11,800 bases of DNA. Source: Bacillota bacterium. GTDB taxonomy: Bacteria > Bacillota > UBA4882 > UBA8346. Shown one piece after another: positions 1 to 7,156 of this stretch. The position numbers and the translations under genes were made by a program. Each line of letters begins with the position of its first letter. Position 1 is the first letter of the stretch. The notes under the pieces are model-generated. The model was not told the DNA's origin. It saw only the letters and a list, made by a program, of their open reading frames with translations, and searched no databases. Location of the stretch: positions 1 through 11,800 of the forward strand of contig DNPQ01000134.1 in assembly GCA_003501335.1 (NCBI GenBank), in the 5' to 3' direction.

Positions 1-86
1 TGATACATCATAGAAAATTGATGTTCCATCGGAGGACGTTGGTGATACATCATAGAAAATTGATGTTACATCCGAGAACTTTTTGG
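1..86. repeat. 42-44 bp tandem repeat, two copies
   Basis: Two adjacent copies occupy 1-42 and 43-86. Their first 25 bases (1-25 and 43-67) are identical; the remaining 17-19 bases are similar but diverged. Each identical part contains a perfect inverted repeat, ACATCA, an 8-base spacer, then TGATGT (5-10/19-24 and 47-52/61-66), so each copy can form a small hairpin. The first copy begins at the first base of the window, so more copies may lie to the left. The array is 3' of the response-regulator gene, outside any open reading frame I can support. I do not recognise the repeat family. Confidence 0.75.
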
Positions 87-96
87 AAAGTTTTTT
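77..96 (+). terminator. possible weak terminator hairpin
   Basis: AACTTT (77-82), loop TTGG, AAAGTT (87-92) forms a 6-bp perfect stem followed by TTTT (93-96) on the plus strand. It could end a plus-strand transcript entering from the left of the window. Read on the minus strand, for the two-component operon, it lacks a T-run, so its use there is doubtful. The stem is short and AT-rich. Confidence 0.3.
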
Positions 97-120
97 CATG
101 AAACAAGAAAAGAGAGAGAT

Positions 121-1707
121 TTATCGATATTTATTAGGGCTGCAGCCTTCATGCTTTTTAAAAACCCGGCTGAAGTGTTCCTGGTTATAATAACCGACCT
201 GTTCACTGATTTCGTTGATGGATAAATTGGAGTTCTTCAGCAGTTCTTTGGCTTTTTCGATCCGTAAATGGGTCACATAATTAATAAAGCTTTCCCCCAT
301 CTCCTTTGAGAACAGGCGGCTTAGGTAAGCTTCACTGACCGCTAGATATTGGGCTACGGATTTTAAACTGATATTCTCATGATAATGCGCTCGGATATAT
401 TCCCGGGCTTTTTTTAATTTCAAAGGTATATTTTCATTCTTTTGTTTTAATTCCAGCATGATTTTTAAGAGAAGGCTTTCCAGAAACTGATTCATTTCAT
501 CAATGGTTTCATATGCATTTATTTTATGATAAAAGTCCAATTCCTGGTCCATAATATCGTCCGGGTGGATATCCTTTCCGGACAAATAATTGAAAACGGA
601 ATAAATGATCTCAATATATAAATTATAAACCCCATTGATTTTGGCCGGATTTAGTTCTATGATGGATTGTTTGAAATTTTTTAAAATGGATTGGGCCCGG
701 CTGGTATCCGAACTTTCCAGCGCGGCGAAGAGTTCTTTTTTAAATGAGGAGATATCAATTTGGGCTGTGTTTTTGATATTTAAAAGATCTTGTTGATGGA
801 TAGTTTTACCTTTCCCCCAAATGAGGCGGAATTGAATCGCCTGAACCGCTTGGCGGTAAAGGGAAGGAATGTTTTCAAGCCCGTCGGCAAAAGCGCTGAC
901 CCCCACGGTTACTGAAATATTTAACAGTTCTGATAAAGAATACTTAATATCGTTGATGAGTTGGTTCAACTTTTGAAACATTACCGCGGAACTATGTTCT
1001 CCTTCAAAATTGGCGATTAAAACATAGCGCTCTTTGGAAAGAGCAAGGACCTCTCCGATATTGTATTCCATGATTTTCTGGGAAAAAACATTGGCGATGG
1101 AATTGTTGATTTTGGCAAGGATTTCACTGTCATATTTGTCCTCCTGTAATTTATAATCATCGACATCGAACAGGCAAACAACATTATGGGTGTTGCGGAT
1201 TTTGATGGCTAATGGTTCCAATTTTTCCCGGAAAGCGCTGACGGGGACGCCGGCTAATAAATCGTTGAGGATTTTTTGCTTTAACAAGACGGTGTTGTCG
1301 GTGATCTCTTTTAAATGCCGGTTGGTTAAGCCGATATTTTCCTTGACTTTTTCAAATAATTTGAGAAGTGCCGCGAAGGATAAATCGGATTTTAAAATAT
1401 AGTCTTGGACTCCGAGTTTGAAGGCTTCCCGGACATAGGGATAATCATTATAAGCGCTCAGTACGATAATGGGAAGATTCGGGTTGATCGTTTTAACCTG
1501 CCGGATGAGTTCAATGCCGTTCATTTTCGGCATGGTGATGTCCGTTAAGACCATATCGATACTGGCGCCGGATTTCAGTTGTTCCAACGCTTCCTGAGCA
1601 TTGGCCGCCTCAAAGGCAAACTGAAAGCCATAGTTTTGCCAAGGCCCCAACGTCTGAATGGTTAAACGGACAATGGGTTCATCGTCAACCAAAATGATTT
1701 TAAGCAT
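121..1707 (-). CDS. AraC-type response regulator (YesN-like)
   Basis: This 528-residue cytoplasmic transcription regulator is the output half of a two-component system. Residues 1-125 form a receiver domain with the acidic pocket D8/D9, phospho-acceptor D56 (context VLTDITMP), S84 and K106. Residues about 165-310 resemble the degenerate GGDEF-like middle domain of YesN-type regulators. Residues about 432-528 form an AraC/XylS DNA-binding domain with two helix-turn-helix units; the second contains ISEQVGYYNQEHFSRVFKK and the protein ends four residues after the usual SPNKYR motif begins. The ATG start overlaps the end of the kinase gene by 8 bp (1700-1707) and has an AAGAGG ribosome binding site within that gene, so translation is probably coupled. 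Length is typical of the family. Its likely targets are the 20-bp direct repeats at 3544-3571 and 5706-5733 (inference). Confidence 0.95.
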   Translation of the reverse strand: MLKIILVDDEPIVRLTIQTLGPWQNYGFQFAFEAANAQEALEQLKSGASIDMVLTDITMPKMNGIELIRQVKTINPNLPIIVLSAYNDYPYVREAFKLGVQDYILKSDLSFAALLKLFEKVKENIGLTNRHLKEITDNTVLLKQKILNDLLAGVPVSAFREKLEPLAIKIRNTHNVVCLFDVDDYKLQEDKYDSEILAKINNSIANVFSQKIMEYNIGEVLALSKERYVLIANFEGEHSSAVMFQKLNQLINDIKYSLSELLNISVTVGVSAFADGLENIPSLYRQAVQAIQFRLIWGKGKTIHQQDLLNIKNTAQIDISSFKKELFAALESSDTSRAQSILKNFKQSIIELNPAKINGVYNLYIEIIYSVFNYLSGKDIHPDDIMDQELDFYHKINAYETIDEMNQFLESLLLKIMLELKQKNENIPLKLKKAREYIRAHYHENISLKSVAQYLAVSEAYLSRLFSKEMGESFINYVTHLRIEKAKELLKNSNLSINEISEQVGYYNQEHFSRVFKKHEGCSPNKYR

Positions 1708-3496
1708 GAGAAACCTCTTCTTCCTTATTGGCTGGAATAACCGGTAACAAGAGCGTTACGGTTGTTCCTTGCCCCAAAGTGCTGGTAATGGTTAATCCGT
1801 ACTTGGGGCCGTGGTTGAGCCGGATCCTTTGATGAACATTGAAGAGGCCGATCCGGTTATAGGTGTTTCCCCGGGATTCATTTTCCTGAAGCACCGAGGT
1901 AATTTTTTCAGGTCTCATGCCGACGCCGTTATCGGTGATGGTAATCAGTAAGTTGTGATCGACTTGTTTGGCTTCGATATGGATCAGTAATTTATCAAAC
2001 ACATCACTCATCCCATGCAAGATGGAGTTTTCGACAATGGGTTGCAACAGCAGCTTGAGGACGAACGTATCTTTCATTTCTTCGTCTACATGGCTGGAAA
2101 TGTCAAACCGGTCGCCGTAACGCAGCTTCATGATATAGGAATAACTCTCCAGCGTATCAAATTCCTGTTCTAATGGGGTAAACATTCCTTCTTTGGCCAA
2201 CGTATTGAGTAACAGTTTTGTCAAGGCGTCGGTCATTTTTTTAATGTTGCTGACGCCATGCATTTCGGCCATCATGGTGATCGTATTTAAGGTATTAAAA
2301 AGAAAATGGGGATTGATCTGATATTGAAGCGACTTGATTTCCAGCTGTAATTTTTCGCTTTTTTCGGCGTCAATCTTTTTAATCAGGTTTTGAATCTCTT
2401 TGACCATATTATCAAAGGAGCGGTTGAGTAGCGCAATTTCATCCTGGCCGCGAATGACAACGCTGGTCTGAAAATTGCCCGACTCCACTTTTTTCATCTG
2501 TTTAACCAAGTTAGTAATCGGAAGAACGACTGTGCCGATAACGGATGTAAAAAAGATGATCAAAAACAGGATAGCGACCGTGATAAAAACGATAAAAATG
2601 ACCGCCATGACCCGATGGAGTTTATCGGTCAACTGACGGTAAGGGATAGAGTTAATGACCTTCCACTTTGTTATCGGCACCGTGTAATAGGTAATCAAGA
2701 TATCGGATTTGTTTTTGCGGTAACGAAACCAGCCATAATCATTGCGAAAAAGAGCCGTTTCTTTAAAAATTTTTCCAATGCTGTTGTTGTTTGAAGTTAT
2801 TAAGGTTCCGTCTGCGGCTGCCAAGTCTAATGACCCTATATGAGTCAGTCCCAAACGGGAATAGATATTGTCATAGGTGTCTTCGTTAAAGACAAAGTAA
2901 ACCATTTCAACTTCTCTTGGAGAAAGAAAGGCTGAATTATTGGTCAGCCCGGCGATGGCTATTGAATAATTGCCGTTAAATTGATTTTGAGTGAACCGGG
3001 AGTTCTTGATTCGTCCAAGAATCTTGATGGGTTCATTTTTTAGGGCCATTTCCTTATACCAAGGCATTTTCTTTAATTCGGCGACTTCATTGGGCAATGG
3101 ACTTTTATAACTATAAGAGTCATTATTTTTAAAAATAAAGTAAATTCCCGTCAAATCGGTAGTGTAATTGAAATAATAACTAAGTTTCTTATCGATTTGC
3201 CCGGTCAGATTAAACTTAGCTAAACGGCCCTGGGTTAATTCCCATTGATTGAGAGAGGGAATAATATCATCATCATTCATGACTTTCGAGACCGAAATGA
3301 CAAATCGTAAGGTATCCTCGTTGATTTTTTTGGCGATTTGCTCCGTAAGTTGCAGATTCTTTTTTTGGTCGTTTTCCATGAGCATATTGGAAAAAGTCTT
3401 CGAAAGGATAATGCCTGCAACAATGACCGGAATGGGTATAAAAAGAACGATAATCACGACTAGTTTCCAAATAATACTGCGATAAAACCCCAACAT
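1700..3496 (-). CDS. Sensor histidine kinase (YesM family)
   Basis: This 598-residue membrane sensor kinase is the partner of the overlapping response regulator. Membrane segment 1 spans about residues 10-31. An extracytoplasmic sensor of about 260 residues, probably dCache-like, follows. Membrane segment 2 is at about 296-324 and a HAMP linker at about 320-375. The His_kinase domain has H397 in INPHFLFNTLNTI. The ATPase domain has an N-box at E489/N490 (LQPIVENSILHG), DNGVGM at 522-527, RIGLFNVHQRI at about 548-558 and a final GQGTTV box. All catalytic motifs look intact. The ATG start has GGAGG six bases upstream. This family usually senses carbohydrates or cell-wall signals in Bacillota; placement beside GH42 and a sugar importer suggests an external oligosaccharide or its binding protein as the signal. 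The ligand cannot be read from the sequence. Confidence 0.95.
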   Translation of the reverse strand: MLGFYRSIIWKLVVIIVLFIPIPVIVAGIILSKTFSNMLMENDQKKNLQLTEQIAKKINEDTLRFVISVSKVMNDDDIIPSLNQWELTQGRLAKFNLTGQIDKKLSYYFNYTTDLTGIYFIFKNNDSYSYKSPLPNEVAELKKMPWYKEMALKNEPIKILGRIKNSRFTQNQFNGNYSIAIAGLTNNSAFLSPREVEMVYFVFNEDTYDNIYSRLGLTHIGSLDLAAADGTLITSNNNSIGKIFKETALFRNDYGWFRYRKNKSDILITYYTVPITKWKVINSIPYRQLTDKLHRVMAVIFIVFITVAILFLIIFFTSVIGTVVLPITNLVKQMKKVESGNFQTSVVIRGQDEIALLNRSFDNMVKEIQNLIKKIDAEKSEKLQLEIKSLQYQINPHFLFNTLNTITMMAEMHGVSNIKKMTDALTKLLLNTLAKEGMFTPLEQEFDTLESYSYIMKLRYGDRFDISSHVDEEMKDTFVLKLLLQPIVENSILHGMSDVFDKLLIHIEAKQVDHNLLITITDNGVGMRPEKITSVLQENESRGNTYNRIGLFNVHQRIRLNHGPKYGLTITSTLGQGTTVTLLLPVIPANKEEEVSHA

Positions 3497-3543
3497 GAAC
3501 TTCCTCCAATATGGATAGGGATAAATTTTCTAGGGAGTAAAAA

Positions 3544-3571
3544 AAATATCAATTTTAGGCAAGAAATATCA
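3544..3571 (+). promoter_or_regulatory. Candidate response-regulator site, upstream of GH42
   Basis: AAATATCA occurs at 3544-3551 and again at 3564-3571, a direct repeat with exact 20-bp spacing, close to two helical turns. AraC-type regulators commonly bind tandem half sites with about this spacing. The second half lies inside CAAGAAATATCA (3560-3571), a 12-base string also found at 5702-5713 before the binding-protein gene. The site ends 23 nt before the -10 box of the GH42 gene. It also lies in the region from which the divergent kinase operon must be transcribed; a TTGATA on the minus strand (3552-3547) overlaps the first half. Binding by the local regulator is inferred. Confidence 0.5.
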
Positions 3572-3591
3572 TTAAGGTAGTTATATTCTCA

Positions 3592-3600
3592 TGATAACAT
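3592..3600 (+). promoter_or_regulatory. Extended -10 promoter for GH42 gene
   Basis: TGATAACAT gives the extended -10 form TGn followed by TAACAT (3595-3600), a 4/6 match to TATAAT. The -35 position (3572-3577, TTAAGG) is poor, as expected for an activator-dependent promoter. A start of transcription near 3607 would leave a leader of about 50 nt before GTG 3658. The rest of the 3497-3657 divergent spacer is AT-rich; I see no confident promoter for the kinase operon on the minus strand. Confidence 0.4.
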
Positions 3601-3657
3601 TTATGTATCCGATTTGTCATATTATTTTAACTTCGAGGAATGAAAGGGGAATTGGGT

Positions 3658-5685
3658 GTGATTAGCGAGAAGTTGCCAAAAATATTCTACGGAGGGGATT
3701 ACAATCCGGACCAATGGCCGGAAGAGATGTGGAATGAGGACATGAGACTCTTTAAAAAAGCCGGGGCCAATATCGTTACCCTTCCCGTGTTTAGTTGGGC
3801 CAAACTCCAACCTTCCGAAGATACATATCATTTTGAATGGCTGGATAAGGTATTGGACTTGGTTGCCAAGAACGGTATGTACGTATGCCTTGCTACGCCT
3901 ACCGCGGCCCAGCCGGCTTGGATGTCTCTCAAATATCCCGAAGTGCTCCGCACCGATGAAGATGGCCGAAAACGGACTCAGGGCAAAAGATTGAATTATT
4001 GTCCCAACAGTAGTGTTTATCGTAAATTCTCGGCTGGAATGGCCGGAAAAATGGCTGAGAGGTATAAAGATCATCCGGCACTGGCAGTTTGGCATATTTC
4101 CAATGAGTATGTCGAAGGCGGATATTGCTATTGCGACAACTGTGCCAAAGAATTCCGGATGTGGCTTCAGAAAAAGTATGGCAGTTTAGAAGAACTGAAC
4201 AGAGTATGGAATATGAGCTTTTGGGGGCATACGGTCTACAGCTGGGAGGAAGTTGTTGTCCCTTCCAATTTAAATGGGGATAACCGATGTTTTCAAGGAA
4301 TGAGCCTGGACTACTACCGGTTTATGTCGGACTCCCTGCTGGAGTGCTACCGGAATGAGTATGATGCAATCAAAGTCCATACTCCTCATATTACGATTAC
4401 TACAAATATATGGACAGTCTGCAAACGCTTAAACCTTTTTGACTGGGCCGAGCATATGGATGTGGCGGCATGGGACAATTATCCGCAAATGGGCGAGGCT
4501 TTTTATAACATTTCATTACGGCATGATGTTATCAGGGGACTCAAAAAAGGAGAGCCGTTCATGCTGATGGAGCAGACGCCCAGCCAGCAAAATTGGCAGG
4601 ATTATAACAGTCTTAAGAGGCCGGGAGTCATGAGATTGTGGAGCTATCAGGCTCTAGCCCATGGTTCGGATACCGTAATGTTCTTTCAACTCAGGCGTTC
4701 CTTCGGCGCCTGCGAGAAATATCACGGTGCGTTGATTGCTCATGCCGGACATGAAAACACCCGGGTGTTCCGCGAATGTGCGGAGTTAGGCGCGGAGCTC
4801 AACCGGCTGGGGGATAAGATTCTTGATTCAAAATGCGATTCCAAGGTCGCCATCATGATGGATTTTGACAATTGGAATGCCGTAGAATTGTCGAGCGGCC
4901 CCAGTATTGCCCTGAAATATCTGCCGCAGATCGAAAAATACTACAGGGCCTTATCGACATTCAATATTTCAGTGGATATCGTCAGGCCGGATTGGGATAT
5001 TTCTAAATATAATCTCGTCATTGCGCCGGTTCTTTATATGATAAAGCCTAATGTGGCTGGCAATATCGAACAGTTTGTCAAAAATGGGGGAATCTTTTTA
5101 ACAACCTTTTTCAGCGGAATCGTCAATGAAAATGACCTGGTGACATTAGGTGGGTATCCTGGCCAATTGCGAAAGGTCTTGGGAATCTGGGTGGAAGAAA
5201 TCGATGCCCTGCCTCCGGAAATGAAAAATTCGATTATCGTTAACAATCCTATAGGCAAGGTTGACGGAGAGTACGAATGTGGAATGCTTTGCGATTTGTT
5301 ACATCTTGAAGCTGCCCGAGCCTTGGCGGTTTACGGCAAGGATTTCTATGCGGGTATGCCCGTATTAACGGAAAATATCTTGGGTAAAGGCAGGGCCTAT
5401 TATGTAGCTTCAGACCCGGAACAACGGTTTGTAAACGACTTGCTGAAATATCTTTGTGACTCCAAAGGAATCAAAGGGCCGTTTGAACCGACGGAGGGTG
5501 TGGAGGTAACGCAAAGATTTAAGGATAACATGATCTTTACCTTTGTTCTCAATCATAATACTTATTCTGTTAGTGTGGATTTGAATGGAAAGGAATTCCG
5601 TGAACTTTTGACCGGCAAGAATATCAGCAACAGCTTAATCCTGGAACAAAAAGGGGTTGCCATTCTGCTAGAGTTGTTTGTTTAA
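3658..5685 (+). CDS. GH42 beta-galactosidase, cytoplasmic
   Basis: This glycoside hydrolase family 42 enzyme would release non-reducing beta-D-galactose (or alpha-L-arabinopyranose) from imported oligosaccharides. I prefer the GTG start (675 residues) because AAAGGGGA lies 8 nt upstream; an in-frame ATG at 3640 has its GAGG directly against it, which is too close. A TIM barrel spans about 5-385. The opening FYGGDYNPDQWPE is typical; the acid/base is E150 (WHISNEY) and the nucleophile E305 (LMEQTPSQQNW). Cysteines C115, C157, C159 and C162 (CYCDNC) match the structural zinc site of family members such as the Thermus enzyme. A GH42 trimerisation domain follows at about 393-600 and a small beta-rich C-terminal domain from 615. 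There is no signal peptide. The gene diverges from the kinase operon and runs toward the importer. Exact substrate is uncertain. Confidence 0.93.
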   Translation: MISEKLPKIFYGGDYNPDQWPEEMWNEDMRLFKKAGANIVTLPVFSWAKLQPSEDTYHFEWLDKVLDLVAKNGMYVCLATPTAAQPAWMSLKYPEVLRTDEDGRKRTQGKRLNYCPNSSVYRKFSAGMAGKMAERYKDHPALAVWHISNEYVEGGYCYCDNCAKEFRMWLQKKYGSLEELNRVWNMSFWGHTVYSWEEVVVPSNLNGDNRCFQGMSLDYYRFMSDSLLECYRNEYDAIKVHTPHITITTNIWTVCKRLNLFDWAEHMDVAAWDNYPQMGEAFYNISLRHDVIRGLKKGEPFMLMEQTPSQQNWQDYNSLKRPGVMRLWSYQALAHGSDTVMFFQLRRSFGACEKYHGALIAHAGHENTRVFRECAELGAELNRLGDKILDSKCDSKVAIMMDFDNWNAVELSSGPSIALKYLPQIEKYYRALSTFNISVDIVRPDWDISKYNLVIAPVLYMIKPNVAGNIEQFVKNGGIFLTTFFSGIVNENDLVTLGGYPGQLRKVLGIWVEEIDALPPEMKNSIIVNNPIGKVDGEYECGMLCDLLHLEAARALAVYGKDFYAGMPVLTENILGKGRAYYVASDPEQRFVNDLLKYLCDSKGIKGPFEPTEGVEVTQRFKDNMIFTFVLNHNTYSVSVDLNGKEFRELLTGKNISNSLILEQKGVAILLELFV

Positions 5686-5705
5686 GCTTTTCAAACGGAA
5701 TCAAG

Positions 5706-5733
5706 AAATATCAAAAAAGTGAAAACTAAATCA
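5706..5733 (+). promoter_or_regulatory. Candidate response-regulator site, upstream of importer
   Basis: AAATATCA (5706-5713) is followed 20 bp later by CTAAATCA (5726-5733), matching at 5 of 8 positions with the shared end ATCA. The first half sits in CAAGAAATATCA (5702-5713), identical to 3560-3571. The second half ends 23 nt before TATAAT at 5757, the same distance as at the GH42 promoter, and directly abuts the -35 position. This is the layout of class-II activation by AraC-type proteins. Regulation by the local response regulator is inferred. Confidence 0.5.
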
Positions 5734-5735
5734 TG

Positions 5736-5749
5736 TTTTTTTTTTTTTT
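5736..5749 (+). repeat. Homopolymer tract of 14 T within the importer promoter
   Basis: Fourteen consecutive T residues fill most of the -35 region and the spacer in front of TATAAT. The tract has no GC-rich stem before it, so it is not a normal intrinsic terminator for the GH42 gene, although weak A/T pairing with upstream A-tracts is possible. A tract of this length can slip during replication and would then alter spacing between the activator site and the -10 box. Confidence 0.6.
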
Positions 5750-5756
5750 AGGGACT

Positions 5757-5762
5757 TATAAT
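5757..5762 (+). promoter_or_regulatory. Promoter (-10 TATAAT) of the importer operon
   Basis: This is a perfect TATAAT. With a 17-nt spacer, the -35 position reads TGTTTT (5734-5739), a poor match, consistent with a need for an activator. Transcription would begin at about 5769-5771, so the hairpin starting at 5771 would be at the extreme 5' end of the mRNA. Confidence 0.6.
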
Positions 5763-5770
5763 TCAATTAT

Positions 5771-5785
5771 GGGGCTGGGAGCCCC
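5771..5785 (+). promoter_or_regulatory. 5'-terminal leader hairpin
   Basis: GGGGCT, loop GGG, AGCCCC forms a perfect 6-bp GC-rich stem. It begins where transcription from TATAAT is expected to start, so it may protect the mRNA from 5'-end-dependent decay. Its last three C residues (5783-5785) are also needed by the next hairpin, so full formation of one weakens the other. Confidence 0.6.
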
Positions 5786-5808
5786 CTAAAAAAATAATAT
5801 TTTAGGGG
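5783..5808 (+). promoter_or_regulatory. Hairpin masking the ribosome binding site
   Basis: CCCCTAAAA (5783-5791) pairs perfectly over 9 bp with TTTTAGGGG (5800-5808), leaving an 8-base A/T loop. The 3' arm covers the first half of the AGGGGAGG ribosome binding site (5804-5811) of the binding-protein gene, whose ATG is at 5818. Competition with the 5771-5785 hairpin for shared C residues suggests a two-state leader. I do not recognise it as a known riboswitch class; it is too short for a ligand-binding aptamer. Confidence 0.55.
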
Positions 5809-5817
5809 AGGATTGGA

Positions 5818-7092
5818 ATGAAAGGGAAAATTTTTTCTAAAATGTTTCGCGCTTTTTTTGTTCTCACGCTGGTTGTATATTGCATGAGCGTTGCTTTTGC
5901 AGCCGACAAAGTCACCTTAAGCGTAGGTCTTTTAGCGGAGGATTTGGATTTTTTCCAAGCGCATATGAATGATGCTTCCTTCAAAAAAATGTTGCCGAAT
6001 GTGACAATTGATTTCCAGCAGTCTAAGGATACGGAAGAAATGTCCCGTATTCAAAGGGTGCGGATGGCTGCCAAGGAAATGCCGGATGTGTTCTATGTTA
6101 AGCCTTACGATATTTTACCGCTCAAAGATTCCATGGCTTTATGGGCTCCTACGGAGAAATTAGTCAAGGATAATAAGTTTGTCAATACTTTTGCGGTCAA
6201 CATGAACAATGGGAAATACTATGGTTTGCCGATGAAGACTTTTTACGAATGGGTTTACTATCGGAAGTCTGTTTTTAAGGAACTGAATTTGACCGTCCCT
6301 ACGACTTGGGATCAATTTATCGCCGTAGCCAAAAAGATTAAAGCGAACGGGAAGTATATCCCGATTGCCTTGGGCGCTAAAGACACCTGGCCGACTTATC
6401 CCTTTAATGAATTCATGCCTCATTTGATTTCCGGGGATCCTAATATTTTAGCCGACACCGCTAAGCGTGATAAACCTTTCGGGCCTGATGGAGGTTTTTA
6501 TAAATCCTATGCTATGATTGACACTTTATATAAAGCGGGAGTGTTCGGGGACCCGCTGGGTACCAGTTGGCCGGAGCAAGAACAACTATTGGCTGCTAAA
6601 AAGGCTGCCATGACATGCGTCGGTCAGTATTTCCTACCGGATTATAAAAAAATGGGCGGCGATATGAACGACATTGCAGTCTTCCCGCTTCCGGTCGGAA
6701 GCGCGGATAAACCCATTAAAAAGCAAATGGCCATGCTTGATCTGTTTTGGGCGGTCGGTAAAAACAGCAAACATCCCGCTGAAGCTAAAAAATTCATTGA
6801 ATGGTTCTTTAGCCCGTCGGTTTATAAAGCGTATCTCAGCGACCGGTTTATGTCTTCCACCATTAAAGGGATTGACGCCGCCAATATTTTCAGCGAAGGC
6901 TTGAAAAAATATAATTATCAACCCTTCTTATACATTCCGGGCGACGAAAATTATACCAAGTTGGTCAACGAGACCAAGTTCGACGCGAAAACAATTGGTT
7001 CTCAAATGTTAGCCGGTATGTCCTACAAAGATATTTTAGGCGATTTTAATCAAAAATGGGCTGATGCGCGCAAAAAATTGGGCATTAAATAA
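5818..7092 (+). CDS. Sugar ABC transporter solute-binding protein
   Basis: This 424-residue extracytoplasmic family-1 solute-binding protein captures sugar for the two permeases downstream. The ATG has AGGGGAGG 6 nt upstream. The leader has K2/K4/K8/R11, a hydrophobic core at 12-26 and a signal-peptidase-I-type site VAFA|AD after residue 28. Cys22 is preceded by VVY, which does not fit a lipobox, so the protein may be periplasmic and not lipid-anchored. The mature part shows family features: RMAAKEMPDVFYVKP near 80-95, TWDQFIAVAKKI near 162, a LLAAKKAAM segment near 258 and WAVGKNSKHPAEAKKFIEWF near 310. It has aromatic residues suited to sugar stacking. It is the first gene of the transport operon and probably its most abundant product, given the hairpin after it. 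Substrate is likely an oligosaccharide cut by the GH42 enzyme (inference). Confidence 0.93.
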   Translation: MKGKIFSKMFRAFFVLTLVVYCMSVAFAADKVTLSVGLLAEDLDFFQAHMNDASFKKMLPNVTIDFQQSKDTEEMSRIQRVRMAAKEMPDVFYVKPYDILPLKDSMALWAPTEKLVKDNKFVNTFAVNMNNGKYYGLPMKTFYEWVYYRKSVFKELNLTVPTTWDQFIAVAKKIKANGKYIPIALGAKDTWPTYPFNEFMPHLISGDPNILADTAKRDKPFGPDGGFYKSYAMIDTLYKAGVFGDPLGTSWPEQEQLLAAKKAAMTCVGQYFLPDYKKMGGDMNDIAVFPLPVGSADKPIKKQMAMLDLFWAVGKNSKHPAEAKKFIEWFFSPSVYKAYLSDRFMSSTIKGIDAANIFSEGLKKYNYQPFLYIPGDENYTKLVNETKFDAKTIGSQMLAGMSYKDILGDFNQKWADARKKLGIK

Positions 7093-7104
7093 TTAGCAGA
7101 ACGA

Positions 7105-7147
7105 AAGAAAATTGCCATGCCCGTTAAACAGGTATGGCAATTTTCTT
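7105..7147 (+). promoter_or_regulatory. Intercistronic hairpin between binding protein and permease
   Basis: AAGAAAATTGCCAT (7105-7118) pairs perfectly over 14 bp with ATGGCAATTTTCTT (7134-7147). In RNA the stem extends by a G-U and two G-C pairs (7119-7121 with 7131-7133), leaving a 9-base loop. It lies 12 nt after the binding-protein stop and 2 nt before the AAGGAGG of the permease. Such structures commonly stabilise the upstream message or partly terminate transcription, giving more binding protein than membrane subunits. The U-rich 3' arm makes partial termination possible. Confidence 0.75.
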
Positions 7148-7149
7148 AT

Positions 7150-7156
7150 AAGGAGG
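7150..7156 (+). promoter_or_regulatory. Ribosome binding site fixing the TTG start
   Basis: AAGGAGG, a near-perfect Shine-Dalgarno sequence, lies 8 nt before TTG 7165. The ATG at 7117 in the same frame has no such site and lies inside the hairpin stem, so it is not the start. Confidence 0.85.

Noticed and set aside
1..86. CRISPR array
   Set aside because: Only two copies occur, directly adjacent with no unique spacer of normal length, and no cas gene is nearby.
3519..3552. Minus-strand promoter TTGATA plus A/T-rich -10 for the kinase operon
   Set aside because: The -35 is good, but at 17-18 nt spacing the -10 reads AAAATT or AAATTT, too weak to call.
3622..4095. 157-codon open frame on the minus strand opposite the GH42 5' end
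   Set aside because: It lies antisense to strongly conserved GH42 sequence, has no ribosome binding site and shows no protein family features.
5736..5749. T14 run as intrinsic terminator of the GH42 gene
   Set aside because: No GC-containing stem precedes it; only weak A/T pairing is available.
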